Source: Allium sativum
Taxonomy: Eukaryota > Streptophyta > Magnoliopsida > Asparagales > Amaryllidaceae
Direction of reading: 5' to 3'
Assembly (NCBI GenBank): GCA_030737875.1
Contig: CM060922.1
Location: 306,705,456 to 306,769,455 of the forward strand
Length of the DNA: 64,000 nt
A model generated the notes under the pieces. The model ran no database searches, was not told the DNA's origin, and saw nothing but the letters and a program-made list of their open reading frames with translations. Shown here one piece after another: positions 1 to 13,107 of this stretch. A program made the position numbers and the translations under genes. Numbering within the stretch: the first letter of the stretch is position 1; the number at the start of each line of letters is the position of its first letter.

Positions 1-480
1 ATTCCTATTTCCAAAATATATTTCTAAAAGTTTTCAACCCTTTTTAAAACATACCTACTTGTCAAAATGACTTTGCAAAGAATTTTTCAAAAAAAATAGT
101 TTTTAAATTAACTTTACTTTGAAATATTTTATACTTATTGGATTCCAATATTTATACTTATACTCTTAAGGAAACCAGTTTGATATTATACTTCGATTTT
201 AACACTTTTCAAATATGCTTACTCTGGTTTTATACTTTAGATATACTTACAATTTGGTTTTTATATTATACTTTTACTTTGAAATTTATACTTTGATTTC
301 AATATTATATTTTACTCTTTGATTTTAATTATACTTTGGATTTTAATTTTAAACTTAATAATTTGAATTTAAAGCTATTATAGTTTTGATATTTATATTT
401 TAAAGTATAAATATTTGATTCTATATAGTTTATATATATATGTATATATATATATATATATGTCTTTTAGTGATAGTTTG
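1..480. repeat. AT-rich low-complexity DNA
   Basis: No gene is visible. The stretch is made of degenerate repeats around the words TTATACTTTGATTTT and TATTATACTTT, and ends in a (TA)n run near 430-462. It may be the decayed interior of an older repeat. No boundaries can be assigned. Confidence 0.6.
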
Positions 481-695
481 TCTAAAGTCCCTATTAAGTT
501 TCAAAATAGCCAAAATATTATTACTATAAAAGGTATGTAAATTAGGTCCCTAGAGTTATGTTAACTAATAATTGTATAAATTTATGCAATTATTCGGTGA
601 ATAGTTGCAGAACTTTACGCAAGTATATCAAAAAATTGCAAAAATTTCCATAACTATTCAAACGAAATTTGCGGAAATTTCAGCAATTTTTCATC

Positions 696-700
696 AAAAG
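696..700 (+). repeat. 5-bp target-site duplication of element A (left), AAAAG
   Basis: AAAAG directly precedes element A and recurs at 7038-7042 directly after it. The word is low-complexity, so the match alone is weaker evidence than for elements B, C and D. It fits because both flanks belong to the same repeat, M1. Confidence 0.5.
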
Positions 701-1385
701 CGTAACAAACCTGAATTTTGGAACCAATTTTTAATTGATTTTACTGTAATTTAGATATTTAAAATGATTTATTTTGAAAATAAACGACTTAAAATTTATG
801 TAAAGATGAAGTTGAGAATATAAATTTAAATTTTAGTTAAAACAAGTGCGTAACGTTGCGGTAGTTTTGAACTTTAAATGAATGTACAAAATCCAATATA
901 AGTCGGAATTTGATAAAACAAGAACCGTTAGGATTTGTTTAATAATATCTTTCTAATGAATGTAAGAAATTGAGATTTCATGTTATAAATTATAAGTTAT
1001 TCCCGAATCAAAATTTCAAATTGTCGCTATGGAATTTATTAATATTTTAATATCAAATAAGCTCTTAAAAATAGCCATTTTGTAAACGACCTCTGTATTC
1101 GATGAAACTAATTTTGTTGGATCCGTAAAGTCAAATCATTGTCAGGTTTTAAATTTCGAGTCAATTGGAATTCATATGTAAGCGTGGTAAATTTAAACGC
1201 GTGTTCTATTTTAGTTGTAAATTAAATAAGCTAAATAAGGTTATTTTTCTAACGATCTCCAAATTCGATGAAACTAGGTTCACTAGGACCCTATTTGTAA
1301 AACATAGCAAAATTTCAAAATTCATAACTTTTGGAGTCAGTATGTTGTCGTGGCAAATTAAAACGTACATTGAAATTAAATTTTG

Positions 1386-1990
1386 AAAGTTATATTGATT
1401 TGTATTCTAATTTTTATAAAAGCCAATCAAAACTATCGAATCAGCTTACTAAGCATATCCCATTGTATCTAGAATGGGACAATTTGGCTAGGAGCAAAAG
1501 TCGTTGGGGTTCGTTTGGAGTTCGGAGCATTAAACAAGTAACGTGCTTTAAGAATGATTTGATTATTGATGTTTATAGAGATGGTTTAGATCCCCCATGG
1601 GAATTTTCCTTTGAGAACATATTAGAAGGATCAGTGTTTAGGCAATTTTCCTTGCTTCGTGCTAAATTGTCATTGTATCATCTGGATAATAATAGTGATA
1701 ACATTTATTGGGGGCTTGATAAGAGTCTTCAGCATACTTCTGAATTTATGTATAAGTTTCTTAATTTTTCTGGTGTTTCTAGGTTTTTATTTAAGTTTCT
1801 TTGGAAAACTAATTCTCTGCCTAAAGCTAAATTTCTTATGTGGTTGATTATTCATAAGAAACTTAATACATCGGAGCAATTAAAGAAGAAGTATATTATT
1901 TTTGATGTTAAGTGTTGTTTTTATAGTTATTTGGATGAAACTGTTGATCATTTATTTTTTTTCTTGCACTGTTACCAATTATATTCTTAA
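1386..1990 (+). pseudogene. LINE ORF2 C-terminal fragment with zinc-binding reverse-transcriptase (zf-RVT) region
   Basis: The translation ends with the zf-RVT pattern of plant LINE ORF2 proteins: FLWKTNSLPKAKFLMWL, then about 30 residues on ETVDHLFFFLHC. In the family this module follows the reverse transcriptase and has the form W...P.K.KFF.W....L.T...L and C..C....E...HLF..C. Here the first zinc-ligand pair is decayed (VKCCFYSYLDE). Everything upstream (endonuclease and RT core) is missing and the frame stops soon after the motif. The open frame begins upstream inside element A sequence, so its start codon is not a real one. This is a dead fragment. Confidence 0.7.
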
Positions 1991-2424
1991 TATGGTTTTA
2001 AGAATTTTGTTTTTAACTGTTCCATTTCTATCAGGGACTGTGATTTTTACTGGAATTGTTTTAGATTTGTCTATGATTTCAAACATGGATTTGTGTTGGA
2101 TTCTTTAATTACTATTATTAGTTGGTTCATATGGTTGGAGAGAAATCAGAGATTGATTCATTCTAATTATGTTTTATAGATAAATTAATCATTAGGATTG
2201 TTTCTTTTAGTTTGGATTGGTTGTCTAACCCTCAGTATAAGTTACATTGTGTTTCTAGATTTGAGAGATTTTTGCTCAAGGTTAGAATTAACTTGAGTTT
2301 GCTTATTAGATTAAGCATGTATTTGAGGCATAATAGAATTTGCATTTGTTATTGATTGGTGTTTTTTGTTCTCTTATTTGCCTCTGTTTTTCTTTATTTT
2401 TTATTGTGTCACATATATATACGT

Positions 2425-2466
<42 letters not shown>
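2425..2466. repeat. (AT)n microsatellite
   Basis: A continuous AT dinucleotide run lies in the 3' part of the LINE fragment. A second compound (TA)n(TG)n tract is at about 2878-2927. Confidence 0.9.
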
Positions 2467-2468
<2 letters not shown>

Positions 2469-2875
2469 TCATATACATATGTGACAGTTGCTTATGGTTT
2501 GGCTAGTTTTTTTCAGGTCACGGGTAGTATATTTTAGCTACGGAGCTTTTTGGGGAGTTGTTTGGGTCTGTTGATGACATTTGCTTTGGAGTTTTTTAGT
2601 GTTCTGTTTTGGAGAGTTTTCTTTTTTGGGTTTAGTTCTGTACTTATGTAGCAGTTGTTGTTGTTGTTTTTAGAGTGACTGGTATATTGTATAGCAGTAG
2701 ATATACTTCATTATCGGGTGGTGACCATGCCGGAACTTGATTTTGAAGTATGATGGGCGGTGGTTTATCTGGAGCTCATCTATCTACTTTTCTATACACG
2801 CATGTAGTCACTTCTGTTGTTTTTTTATAACTTTTTGTATTTCTTTCAGGCTTGAAATCAGATATTGTAGACTCT

Positions 2876-2929
<54 letters not shown>

Positions 2930-5900
2930 CTCTTTTTTGTAGAAGATCATACATTTTTGCTTTCAAAAAAAATCGTGGAAACCCTGACTCTCATTCAACA
3001 GAACGAGCCGCCATCTCTTATTTAATGGCCGAGAATTTTCGAAGCTTAATACCCTAAATCTCTCAATCCACGCAAAATTGTTCAAACCTTCCAACAGTAA
3101 AAATGAAGAGCATAATGAGCTCTATGATCTGAACGGCCATGATCGGAAACAGGTTGGCGAGCAGCATGAATTTCGAGCTCGAAGGTGTTCAGTTCACATG
3201 GGTTTTCATGGAGTGGGGTCACCAAGGTCAACGCCATCACTGGCATGGGGAGCGCAGGTCACGCCGCGGGAGGTGGAGGCTTCAGATCTCGGTCCGGTCA
3301 AGAGATGGACTATTTTACAGTCATAATTGTTATTATTGTTTAAACTGTGAATATAAGCGTTCTCAATGGAAACACTTATATTATAATTATTGATTGTTGG
3401 ATGGTAGTTGATATGGATGTGTTTAATTGTTAACACAGAAATTTATACCACGAATATGAAAATGGAAATTTGTTGAATTTCATTTTATTGAAATATTAAA
3501 TGAATTTTACGTTCATTTAAGTGAAATTTCGTGATTGAATGGAAACTGGATTTTTAAATCAAAATTGATTTGAAAATGAAGTTGCTATAATTTTAAACAA
3601 CTACTGAAATGGAATTGATAGATATTTGAACTAAAAAGATTAATTTTAACTCAAATGAGATTTTAAATAGAAACGACTAAAACGCATTTTCAAAAATGAT
3701 TACATATATTTTATGTAATTTATAAAAAATGGTTTAGAAGCGTTTTGATTTATATTTATAATTATAAATCGATTCAGGCATGAATAGAACGCGCCGCGAC
3801 AGTTCGTGAACGTTAACACGTAACTTCGAATTAACGTAACGGGAGATCCGACCGTCGGATTCTCCTGAAATTGGATTCGTTAGCTCCGTAATGAAATGAG
3901 CTTTTAAATAAAATTAGAATTTTTAAGATCCAACGGTTTGATTTTAAAATATATCCAAATATGTTTTGGAAAAGGTCAATATGAATGTAGTTCGGTGGCC
4001 AGAATTGGAAACTGACTGTAAGGGCATTAATAAATTTATCAAAATTATGAATAAGTTATGTAAAATCATATAAAATGATTTGAAAATTTATTGGATGAAA
4101 TATTCCATATCTGAAAAGATAAAAGATATTTTTATCTGAATGAACTAGTTAATCACTAGAGTAATAATACAATGATTTCAAATTAATAAATTAGATTTGT
4201 AAATGGTTTTCATATAACCAAAGATTTCCAACATATGAATGGAAAGAAAATGAGTAGAAATTATCTTCGAATATTTCGATATGAGACTCTGTAATTGTAC
4301 GGATATCATTAAGGAATTTGAAAGTTATAGATATTGTTAATCCAAAATGATATTGGTTGGTTTTAGAATTTGGTATTGAAAGTAAGACACATGATTCCAT
4401 TTAAGATCTTCTATTTAATACCAAATTGGATTTTGGGTTTGTTGTGAATGGTATCTTAAATAATACTATTCTTGAACCCAGTTGTGAAAGGAATAAATCT
4501 TTTAATTAAGATTTAAGGAAGATACAATTTCTTCAATTAAATTGGAATTGAATAGAATTCAACTAATAATAATTGAGATGAGCTTCGGTGAAGGAAGGCA
4601 TTTACTATTGATGGAATTTACAAGGCTCTGCCATTATTCCACTTATAATATTAGTCGGATACAGAAATTTGTATCGATTATAAATTGTACAGATTTCCAT
4701 GAAGATTCCATATTAAATGGAAGATGGTTTTGGGTTTATTATGAATTTTTTTTTGAATTGACATTCATTCTTTAACCCAATTAAAGAAAGTATTAATTTC
4801 CTAAGTTTAATAAACATTAATTAATGATCTTTGAGATTAAAACCGAAGTTGAGTTTTAATGAGTCTTTAATTAGATTGAAATGCCAATAGGGTAATTAAA
4901 TTTACTAAATTCGAGTAGTATTCGAGAATGGAGTACCACCAGTTTTACTCCGTGCGATAGTTGAATCTTTAGTTAGATTTGAACGTTAAATGGTAATTAA
5001 CTTTAACGATAATGCAATGGGTTTATATATGGAGTACTACCACTTTTGCTTCATAGGATGAATAGGTTGGGGTTAGGATAACAAAATGAATGATTACTTC
5101 GATAAGGCTCATTAATCCTGACTAGCTTTATAAACCTTAATCTGGTTTATGTTGTGAAAAGATATTATAAAATCTTTTGAAATGATTTCAAAGTAAAGAT
5201 TTAAACAAGAGTTTAAATGAAGTAAATATTTGATAGGATTTATGGGAATAATTCCCAGTATAAAAAATATTTTAATAAAAGAATATTTTGGATTGGAATG
5301 AGGCGTATGATATGTTTTTATATCACCTGATTATACGATATGCGAGTTATTCAGAAAGACCGGGATTAATCCATGCCGAATGACTGTCACGATGATTAAA
5401 AGTTGAAGATTTGAAGACGGTGGTTGAGAATTGGAGATCCTCACTTCGTTTGGATTATTATTGATGTCTCGATTGGGAGATACACCTAAGACAAGGTAAT
5501 AAGTGGTGGTCGTCCAGACGTACTTGGAGATCGACCGGATTTGCGAGGGATTCTCTCATGTATTAGACATATGGGACGAGAAATAAGGTGCCTCCAGTTT
5601 CGTTCAGACCCGGAATGGGCTTGGAAATGGGTTGTATGTCTGAATTTGTATTTTATGTTGTATAAATTGATCTCTACTAAATATATGCATGTTTGGGGGC
5701 AAAGAATTTATTCGCTTTGCTTAACACCCTTCTCTAAGACGTACGAGCTTAGAGGGTGTATATCGGTAGACATCAATTGTATGATATGAATTGATAATGT
5801 GGCATGCTGAGATGCATGGATCAAGGCTTTTTTTGAAAAGCAGAACCTTGTGGTTGATGATCAAAACACTGCTTTAATATAGCACAACTTTGTGTAGCAT

Positions 5901-7037
5901 TAATTCGCGAGCTTCACACCTCGGTATGAGTCAAAAACGGGATGAAGGACAACAGGGAGGTTATGCGTTTCTTTCTATCTGGGAGTGATGTCATATTATG
6001 GAACCCAGACATTTTACTTATGTGATGTTGGATGGCGAGGTACTTCGGATATGTCCACATAAGGCTGAGATAGTCGACATACTGACCAGATATAGGTCCG
6101 ATAGGATCGGAAAACATATTGTTCAGGAATTGTCAATCCACAAAAGTAAGTGTGGATCAGCCCTGCCGCTCCTAAGGATCGTTTGAGTACGAGCCCCGGA
6201 CATCTTGCTAGAGGTGCTCCGAATTCGGTTGAGAAAGATCCCTTGCCTCAGGTCATAGATGGAAACATAATTTCCAATACGCGACTTTCGATTTCAGTTG
6301 TAAACCTATATGGTGACATAGGAGGAAAGGGTATTATGCCGTCTAAGATTAGTACATTTATTTTCGAAATTGTTTTCTTCACTATACACTAATAATAAAA
6401 GGTAAAATTTCGTATATCAAGCATATTTGTCCATTATAAGGTAAAATTCTATCCTCTGGTTTATGTTGTATTGTGCGATGGGACCTGAGTCTTATATTAG
6501 CTTCATTTTTCTTTTTAGCATTACGTTGTTTGTTTTATAGTATTCTTGGGAGAAAATATGTTCCGTGTCATACGGCGTGGTCCATTGATTTACCCAACAT
6601 GAAAATAAAGTTAATAACTTTTTTAGTTCTCACACCAGTCCCATGACTGACTCGAAGTTTATTGTTTTCCACCTAAACTCTGGATGCCCATATTTTCCAC
6701 ATGGACAGCTAGTAGTTTTGGTTTCATAGATGTTTCTTTTCACGGGATCCTGGATTACGGCGGGGGATATACTATGGAATGCTTTGTATCCGTGTATTTC
6801 CTTCAACTGTGGTAGTTGATGTTTTTCCTCTGCACATTTTACTCGTGAATTATATTTTCGCTGCTATGTAATTTAAATCTCTGATATTTTCCCACTGTAT
6901 ATTTATTTTGTACTCTGATTTAAATTGTTGTAACAGCAATGAAATATTTTCTTGTTCTATGTCCCGATGCGTCATGTTTTCAAAGCAATCTATATTCTTG
7001 TTCGGTTAAAGGTCAGTTGGGGATTTCATGTCTTAAA

Positions 7038-7042
7038 AAAAG
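7038..7042 (+). repeat. 5-bp target-site duplication of element A (right), AAAAG
   Basis: Matches 696-700. It is followed by M1 sequence (AATTAAGGAAATTTATGCAA) that continues the repeat interrupted at 700. Confidence 0.5.
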
Positions 7043-7273
7043 AATTAAGGAAATTTATGCAATTTTTTCAAAAAATTGCGGAAATTCTGCAATTATTCAC
7101 CAAAAAAATTATGGAAATTTCCGCAATTATTCATCAAAAAATTACGAAAAATTATGCACATTTTTGACATAATTGTGTAAATGTCTACAGTTATTCATTG
7201 AATAAGTAATCGTGTGCAATTTTCAATAATTAAGGCATGTCGGCACATCCTCCTAAGTATGTCGACATAGACC

Positions 7274-7278
7274 AGTAA
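7274..7278 (+). repeat. 5-bp target-site duplication of element B (left), AGTAA
   Basis: AGTAA lies immediately before TGCGACGACC and is repeated perfectly at 13103-13107. Confidence 0.85.
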
Positions 7279-10200
7279 TGCGACGACCCGTCCCGCCGCC
7301 CAATCCAAACTGATAATCCAACCGACTAAACCGATCAACAAGACGTATCGCTTGGGATTACGACTAATAAGAACCGAACAAAACAACATTTCTTTATCAT
7401 TGCAATAACTTTACGCCAGATTACAGCTTATATCAGAGTACATTAATAAATACATTGCATAATGTAAATAACTACATCAAAATATAACATGTACACAGTG
7501 GAAAACATAAACTAAGCAGAAGAAATAAAATGCTCTGGACACAGCTTTAGCTTCAGTCCAACACTTGCTCTATAAAATATCTGCAAACCAAAACTACTAG
7601 ACTCCCTGTGTGGAAAATATGGGCACGTAGAGTTTAGGTGGGAAACAATAAACTCCAAGTCAGTAATGAGATTGGTGTAAGAACTAAAACAGTTATTTAC
7701 TTTTAATTTAAAGTTGAGTAAATCACAGGACCATGCCATATAACACGGAATGGGTTTTCTCTACATGCATACCAATCATAAACTATTTGCAATGCTTTTT
7801 GAAAAATGAAGCTATTATAAGACTCAAATCCCATCACACAATTCAATGCAAACCGGAGGAAGGAGTTTTACCCTATAATAACCAAGCATGCTTGATATGC
7901 GTAATTCTCTTTTATTGTTACTAGTGCATAATGTGGAAATCAAAAGTAAATGTATAAATTTTGCTCGCATAATGCCCCATCCCATTATGTTGGCTATTAG
8001 GTTACAATTGAAAACGCAAAGCTTTATTGGAAGTTGGATTCCGTCAATGGCCAAGGCAAGGGATCTTCCTTAACCGTTCATAACATTCTACCAAATATCC
8101 CAAGACTCACAAACATGAGATCCTTCGGATCGACAAAGTAGGCCCACTAATACTTGGTGACTCCAGGTTACTCCTGAACATAATGTCCTCTGGTCGTATT
8201 TGACTGTCACCTGTTCATATTTGACCACCATTGGAGGCACCACGATCTTTCATCCACATAAGTAAGCTTCCTGGGCTACATACCATGGCATACTTTTTGC
8301 TAGAAGGAAATGTATGTCCTTACTCTGTTGACCATCATCCTGTTTTTGGTCATTCATGGGTTGTGAGGCTCAAAGGTCACGTTTCAACACAAAGCTATGC
8401 TATATCAGCCATGGTTTGATCATCATCCACAAAGCTCTGTTTTCAACAAGAAGCTTTGATCGACTCAGCACTTAGCATGCCACATTGTCAATTAACAATA
8501 CATAATCGGTGTTTATTAATATATAACCTTCCGAATACATAAGTCTCAAAGGAGGTTAACTTGAGAGAATAAATTTTCCTCCACCAATTGATATAACATC
8601 AATAGAATCCAATTGGTTATATTTTAAAACACAACGTTAGAATCACATCCATTTACAAGTTCGTTCTGGGTCTAAACTAAATTGTGGGCACCTTAGTCCT
8701 CGTCCAATAAAGGAGTGAGGCCCTTACAAATCCAGACAATCTCCAAGTACGTCTGGACGACTTCCTCTTATAACCTCGTCTTAGGTGTACCTCCCAATCG
8801 AGACATCAACAATAATCCAAACTATGTGAAGATCCTCAGTCCTCAATCACCGCCTTTACTATTTTCGATACATATCATATAGTTATTCAGAATGGGTTGA
8901 AACCTGGTCTATCCAAATAACTAGAGCATCTTTGCAGTCAATTGATATATAAACATATCATGAGTCTCGTTCCATTTCGAAATATTCATTTACTCAAATC
9001 AATCTTTACATTGGGAACGCTCCCAAAATCTTATCAACTATTTATACTCTTTATAAACTTGTTTAAATCTTTTCTCGGAAGTCATTTCAAAATATTATGT
9101 AATCTCATTTCACGAACTTAACTCAAATCAAGGTTTCTAAACCTTGAAGGGATTATCGAACCTTATAAAAAGGTAATTTCCTACATCTCCTATTCATCCC
9201 ATGGAGAAAAAAAGGTGGTACTCCATGTCTAATACCATTTGTATTTTGGTAAGTTTAATTACCCTATTTCATTTCAAATCTAATTAAATATTTCTTCTTG
9301 TCATTATGTGAAAACACGCTTACTCAAATCCAAATCATTCATTAACCATCATAATGGTGGATTACTTTTAACTTTCCCAAATCATATCTTTGGCGAAAAA
9401 TCGTACCTGTGATTTCTTATTCATATTGTTAGGGAAAACCATTCATTAACCAGAATTGGTTCTCGATTGCACAAAGCCAAGAGGATAATCTATCAAGTGT
9501 ATGACCTCGAAGGCCTAAACCAACATCTGATTAAACACTCAACATATCGCTCAACTGAATGATAAACCATTGAGTTACATCTTCTTTCTTTAAATCTTTA
9601 TATTCAATTTAAATAAAGATTTCATTTCAACTAATCTTGACAAATCATCTTCTCTTTTTACTGGGTTAAAGAACGATGTTAATAAAGACACCATTCACGA
9701 CAAACCCAAACCCAATCGATATTAAATATAAGATTTAAAATTTTTTGCATCAACTTATGTTCAACACCAATTCTTGTAATCAACAAATACCTTAAGTGGA
9801 ATAACGATGTAAAACATCTTCCAAATTCCTCAAAATAGTAAATGTCTATACGACGGTAATCAATAAGAAATATCCGAAGATCAATTATATCCAAATACCA
9901 CTTATTCAAATTGATTTTCATCTTTAAGATCTAGCCGTTGAATCTTAAAATTTCCTTTTTCATTTGAAAACTCTTTTTATTACGAACCAAACCCTTCTCG
10001 TTTCAGGAAGATCCGTTGGTCGGATCTCCCGGTACGTCAATCTGAAGTCAACGGTCGACGTTCGTGAACTGTTGTTGTGCAACTAGTCCTATTTAGATCA
10101 AAATTGACTTATATTTTAAAATCAGGCCAAATTACTTTCCAAATGATTTATTAACTATATAAACCATATATAATTGCTTTTAAAAACTATATATTTAGTA

Positions 10201-13102
10201 TTTAACTTTAAACGTCAAAAACGTCGTTTACCGTATTGAACGAGTTAGGTTGAAAACCCAAAAATTGAAATATAGTTTGAAACTTCATATTTATTTTCCA
10301 AATCTCTTTCAAATCACTTATCATGATTTATCGTAATATTTCCATATTTTTAATAATTTTTATATGACCATTTCGAACGATTTCCAATTACGATCATCGA
10401 GCTGCGTTTACGACATTTTCAAAAATAGATTTAAACATAATTTAAAATCTATAATTTGAAATTAAAAATTTATTCTTTCATTTGAAAGCTCATATCAATA
10501 TAAAACGAACGTTTCTAGTTTCGTGCAAATCCAATTTAAGTTGCATTAGTTATGGCCATTTGAAGTTTATGGTTGAAATTGGCGAACTGTCGTTATGCGA
10601 CACGTCCTATTCAAACCACATTATAATTTAATATAAAGTTCGATCGATTCATTTCCAATATAATTTATAAATCATTTATAAACTCGCATAAAAATGAATC
10701 TAACTGCAAATTCAATCATATATAAAAATCGAATATTCTATATTATTACAATATTAAAACAATAATATTTTTTCGACGTATGACAATTTGAAATCCAAAC
10801 TTTCATGTAATTCGTTATAAAAATAAATAAGATCATTGGAACGATCCTTCGAGTTAAAAACGTCATTTACATATCTAATCGAATTCACTTTTGAATTTAC
10901 TATTCAAAATCTAATTCGAATTAAAACAAGACATTTTTAATTCAAATCTTTTTCAAATCCATGTCAATCTTTTCAACATTTGTTTGAAATCATCTCAACT
11001 TCATTTCCAAATTGTTTCAAATTTAAAATTCTAGTTTCCATTTTTACGCTTTATTTTATTTAAATGAATATAATATTCATTTAAAATCCAATGGAACTCA
11101 ACTTAATCAATTTCGAAATAATTTCATATTCGTGGTGTCAGTTGTGTCAACAATAATAATAACAACCACAATAGTTTAACATCCATCAAACATCAGTTAT
11201 AAGATAAACGTTTATGAGTTTTAACGCTTAAATGTACATAAACAATATATAAATAACTATAAATAAACGTCCATCATCCACGAAGCAATCATTGCAATCA
11301 CGAGCAATCAATATACAATCACATAAGATTATAACAACTTTTAAATTAGTTTAGGGAGTTCTTAAATTGATCGATAGATTGTTGGAAACTTTCTAATAGT
11401 TCAATCAGGTGTTTTATTTTGCCATAAAATGCAACAAGCTCCAAATCACTCCATATTGGTTTCATTGCGTATTATACGGCCATACGATCTGAATGGATCT
11501 TGTTTCATCAGATTCTGATAATGTATGTAAAAGTTATACATTTTACAAGTTTGAAACAATCGAAACATCATTAACATTTAAAATTTAATTATAACCTTAT
11601 CCCTCTTAATCCCTTAACCCACGTCCTCATCTTCTTCACCACCCTGGTAACGAACCCATTCCTCTTGCCATTGTCGATCTTTGAAGGCATCACTCTCCCT
11701 CTCCTCTCAATGAAAACCACAATCGTCTTCACCATTGTAATCTCCATCAAAATCTCCTTCTACCCATATAATCCATAATCAACTAGCACGCACTAACCAA
11801 GTTCTAACGTCAAGCCCATTCCAGTACAGCACAGAGTATTTAATTTCCATGAGATCTCCCAAATTTGTACAAGTGCTATATCCTCCCCCGAGCTCAGCTA
11901 CATACTCCAATTCAAGCAACTACCACATTATTTCTCAATTTTCCCAACCCTAGGCGTACTTCCTTACTCGACATCGAACAACATCACTGAACCCAACGAA
12001 CTGCACATAGAATAGAAGTTATTTCGTTGTTGAATCCATATATATGTTACATTTTATAAGATTTTATATGAGTTTATATGAATTTTTACATCCCCATTTT
12101 CACTGTTTGAATTATTTCTGGCGGCGGCTGCGAAAGTTTTGACCAGGGGATGAAATGAACTAGGGTTAGGGTAGGTTAGGATTATTTATAAGGTAGAGAA
12201 ATAATATTTTATTTGGTTTTATTCAATCATTGTTTACATTCAACATTTAAAAATTCGTATGGTCACATACAAACTCCGTTTGTGGTGAAAATTGACATGC
12301 ATCTATTATTTGTCATTACAGTCCTAACGAAACTTATTTCGTCGAATTCTGAGTCTACTTGATCAAATAGCGCTTGTTCGAGATCAAATTATAGATCGAT
12401 TCACATTTAAATTACGCACTATTTAAAAACAACTCCGGTTGACGCAAAATTTGAAATCTAGCAAAAATTAATTATGGATTCAATAAAATCTGCTTTGTCG
12501 AAAATGGAGGTCGTTTGCAAAATGGATATTTTTAAAGCCTATGTAAACTATTATAATATTATTTAATTCCAAAACTATTCAATTTATTAATAAACTAATT
12601 ATTATAATTGTATATTTCTAAATAAAACTTCACATAGCTTCAGAACAAAATATATTAGATTTAAAACTCGATGCATTAATTTTTAAGTCAAATCCTTATT
12701 TAATATATATATATATATATGAAAATCCTTTAATTTTATTTAATAAATCATTATGGTTTATAAACGATTCCATGGCGACTTTTTGGAAATTTGGTTTGGA
12801 CATAACTTACAATCAACAAGACAAAATTTGATTTTTCACCTTCGTTAGGAAGATACAGTTAAATAGATTCTAACATTTCTTGTTTCAACGAATCCTGGCT
12901 TATATTGCATTCTATATATCCATTTAAAAGTTCAAAATATAATATTACGAACTACTATGCTGGTGTAAGCTCGTTTTTAATTATACATTCAAAATTGTTT
13001 TAATTCAAGTTATATAAATTCCAAGATGTTATTTCTTAAAATAAATCCTTTTAAATATTTAAATAAAATTAAACATTTATTAATAAAATCCAGGTCGTTA
13101 CA
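7279..13102 (-). mobile_element. Element B: large LTR-like insertion, opposite orientation to A and C, about 5.8 kb
   Basis: It starts TGCGACGACCCGTCCCGCC and ends CAGGTCGTTACA, flanked by a perfect AGTAA duplication. Read on the minus strand it aligns with element A over most of its length and with the first part of element C. Shared blocks include ACTACTATGC-type sequence near 12945, GCAATATAAGCCAGGATTCG (minus, near 12900), AAACGACCTCCATTTTCGAC (minus, near 12515) and the block at 8740-8870. The ends form an 11-bp near-perfect inverted repeat, usual for this class of LTR. No open frame inside shows a retroelement domain, and neither a second LTR nor a primer-binding site was seen. It is read as a solo LTR of an unusually long-LTR gypsy family. 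Confidence 0.75.
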
Positions 13103-13107
13103 AGTAA
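13103..13107 (+). repeat. 5-bp target-site duplication of element B (right), AGTAA
   Basis: Perfect match to 7274-7278. Confidence 0.85.

Larger units (their letters stand above)
1385..2971 (+). mobile_element. 5'-truncated LINE (L1-type) inserted in element A
   Basis: The fragment carries the last part of a LINE reverse-transcriptase ORF, then a 3' region with (AT)n (about 2430-2465) and (TA)n(TG)n (about 2878-2927) tracts, and ends in TTTGCTTTCAAAAAAAA at 2971, the usual poly(A)-ended 3' terminus of plant LINEs. The left boundary is estimated from where similarity to element A stops. No clear target-site duplication was found. Confidence 0.65.
701..7037 (+). mobile_element. Element A: large LTR-like insertion (solo LTR or non-coding element), about 6.3 kb
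   Basis: It begins CGTAACAAACCTGAATTTT and ends GTCTTAAA, decayed forms of the TGTAACGACC and GGTCGTTACA ends of its relatives. Large parts are the reverse complement of element B: for example 5460-5530 (GATGTCTCGATTGGGAGATA) pairs with 8740-8830. Its first 600 bases align with the start of element C (CAATATAAGTCGGA, GTCGCTATGGAATT). Near 1090-1330 it holds two copies of an ACGA(C/T)CTC...TTCGATGAAACTA unit, also present in C. Apart from an inserted LINE (1385-2971) no protein domain is recognisable. Ends of this type with 5-bp duplications are typical of Ty3/gypsy LTRs. No internal domain, primer site or second LTR was found, so a giant solo LTR is the simplest reading; a LARD-type non-coding element is the alternative. 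Confidence 0.65.
481..7235. mobile_element. Inverted-repeat (MITE-like) element, copy M1, split by element A
   Basis: The left half (about 481-700) and the right half (7038-about 7235) match successive parts of the element at 15800-16445. Shared words are TTAGGTCCCTAGAGTTA at the left, repeated GCGGAAATTTCTGCAATT-type units in the middle, and TTTCAATAATTAA near the right end. The halves are separated by element A, so M1 was there first. The right end is shorter than in copy M2 because the AATTCTAGGGATCTAATTTAC terminus is absent. There is no coding capacity. The superfamily is not identified; the terminal inverted symmetry argues for a DNA transposon derivative. Confidence 0.55.

Noticed and set aside
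3078..3393. Overlapping frames of about 80 residues in element A
   Set aside because: Both frames overlap within a repeat; no motif; not preserved in element B.
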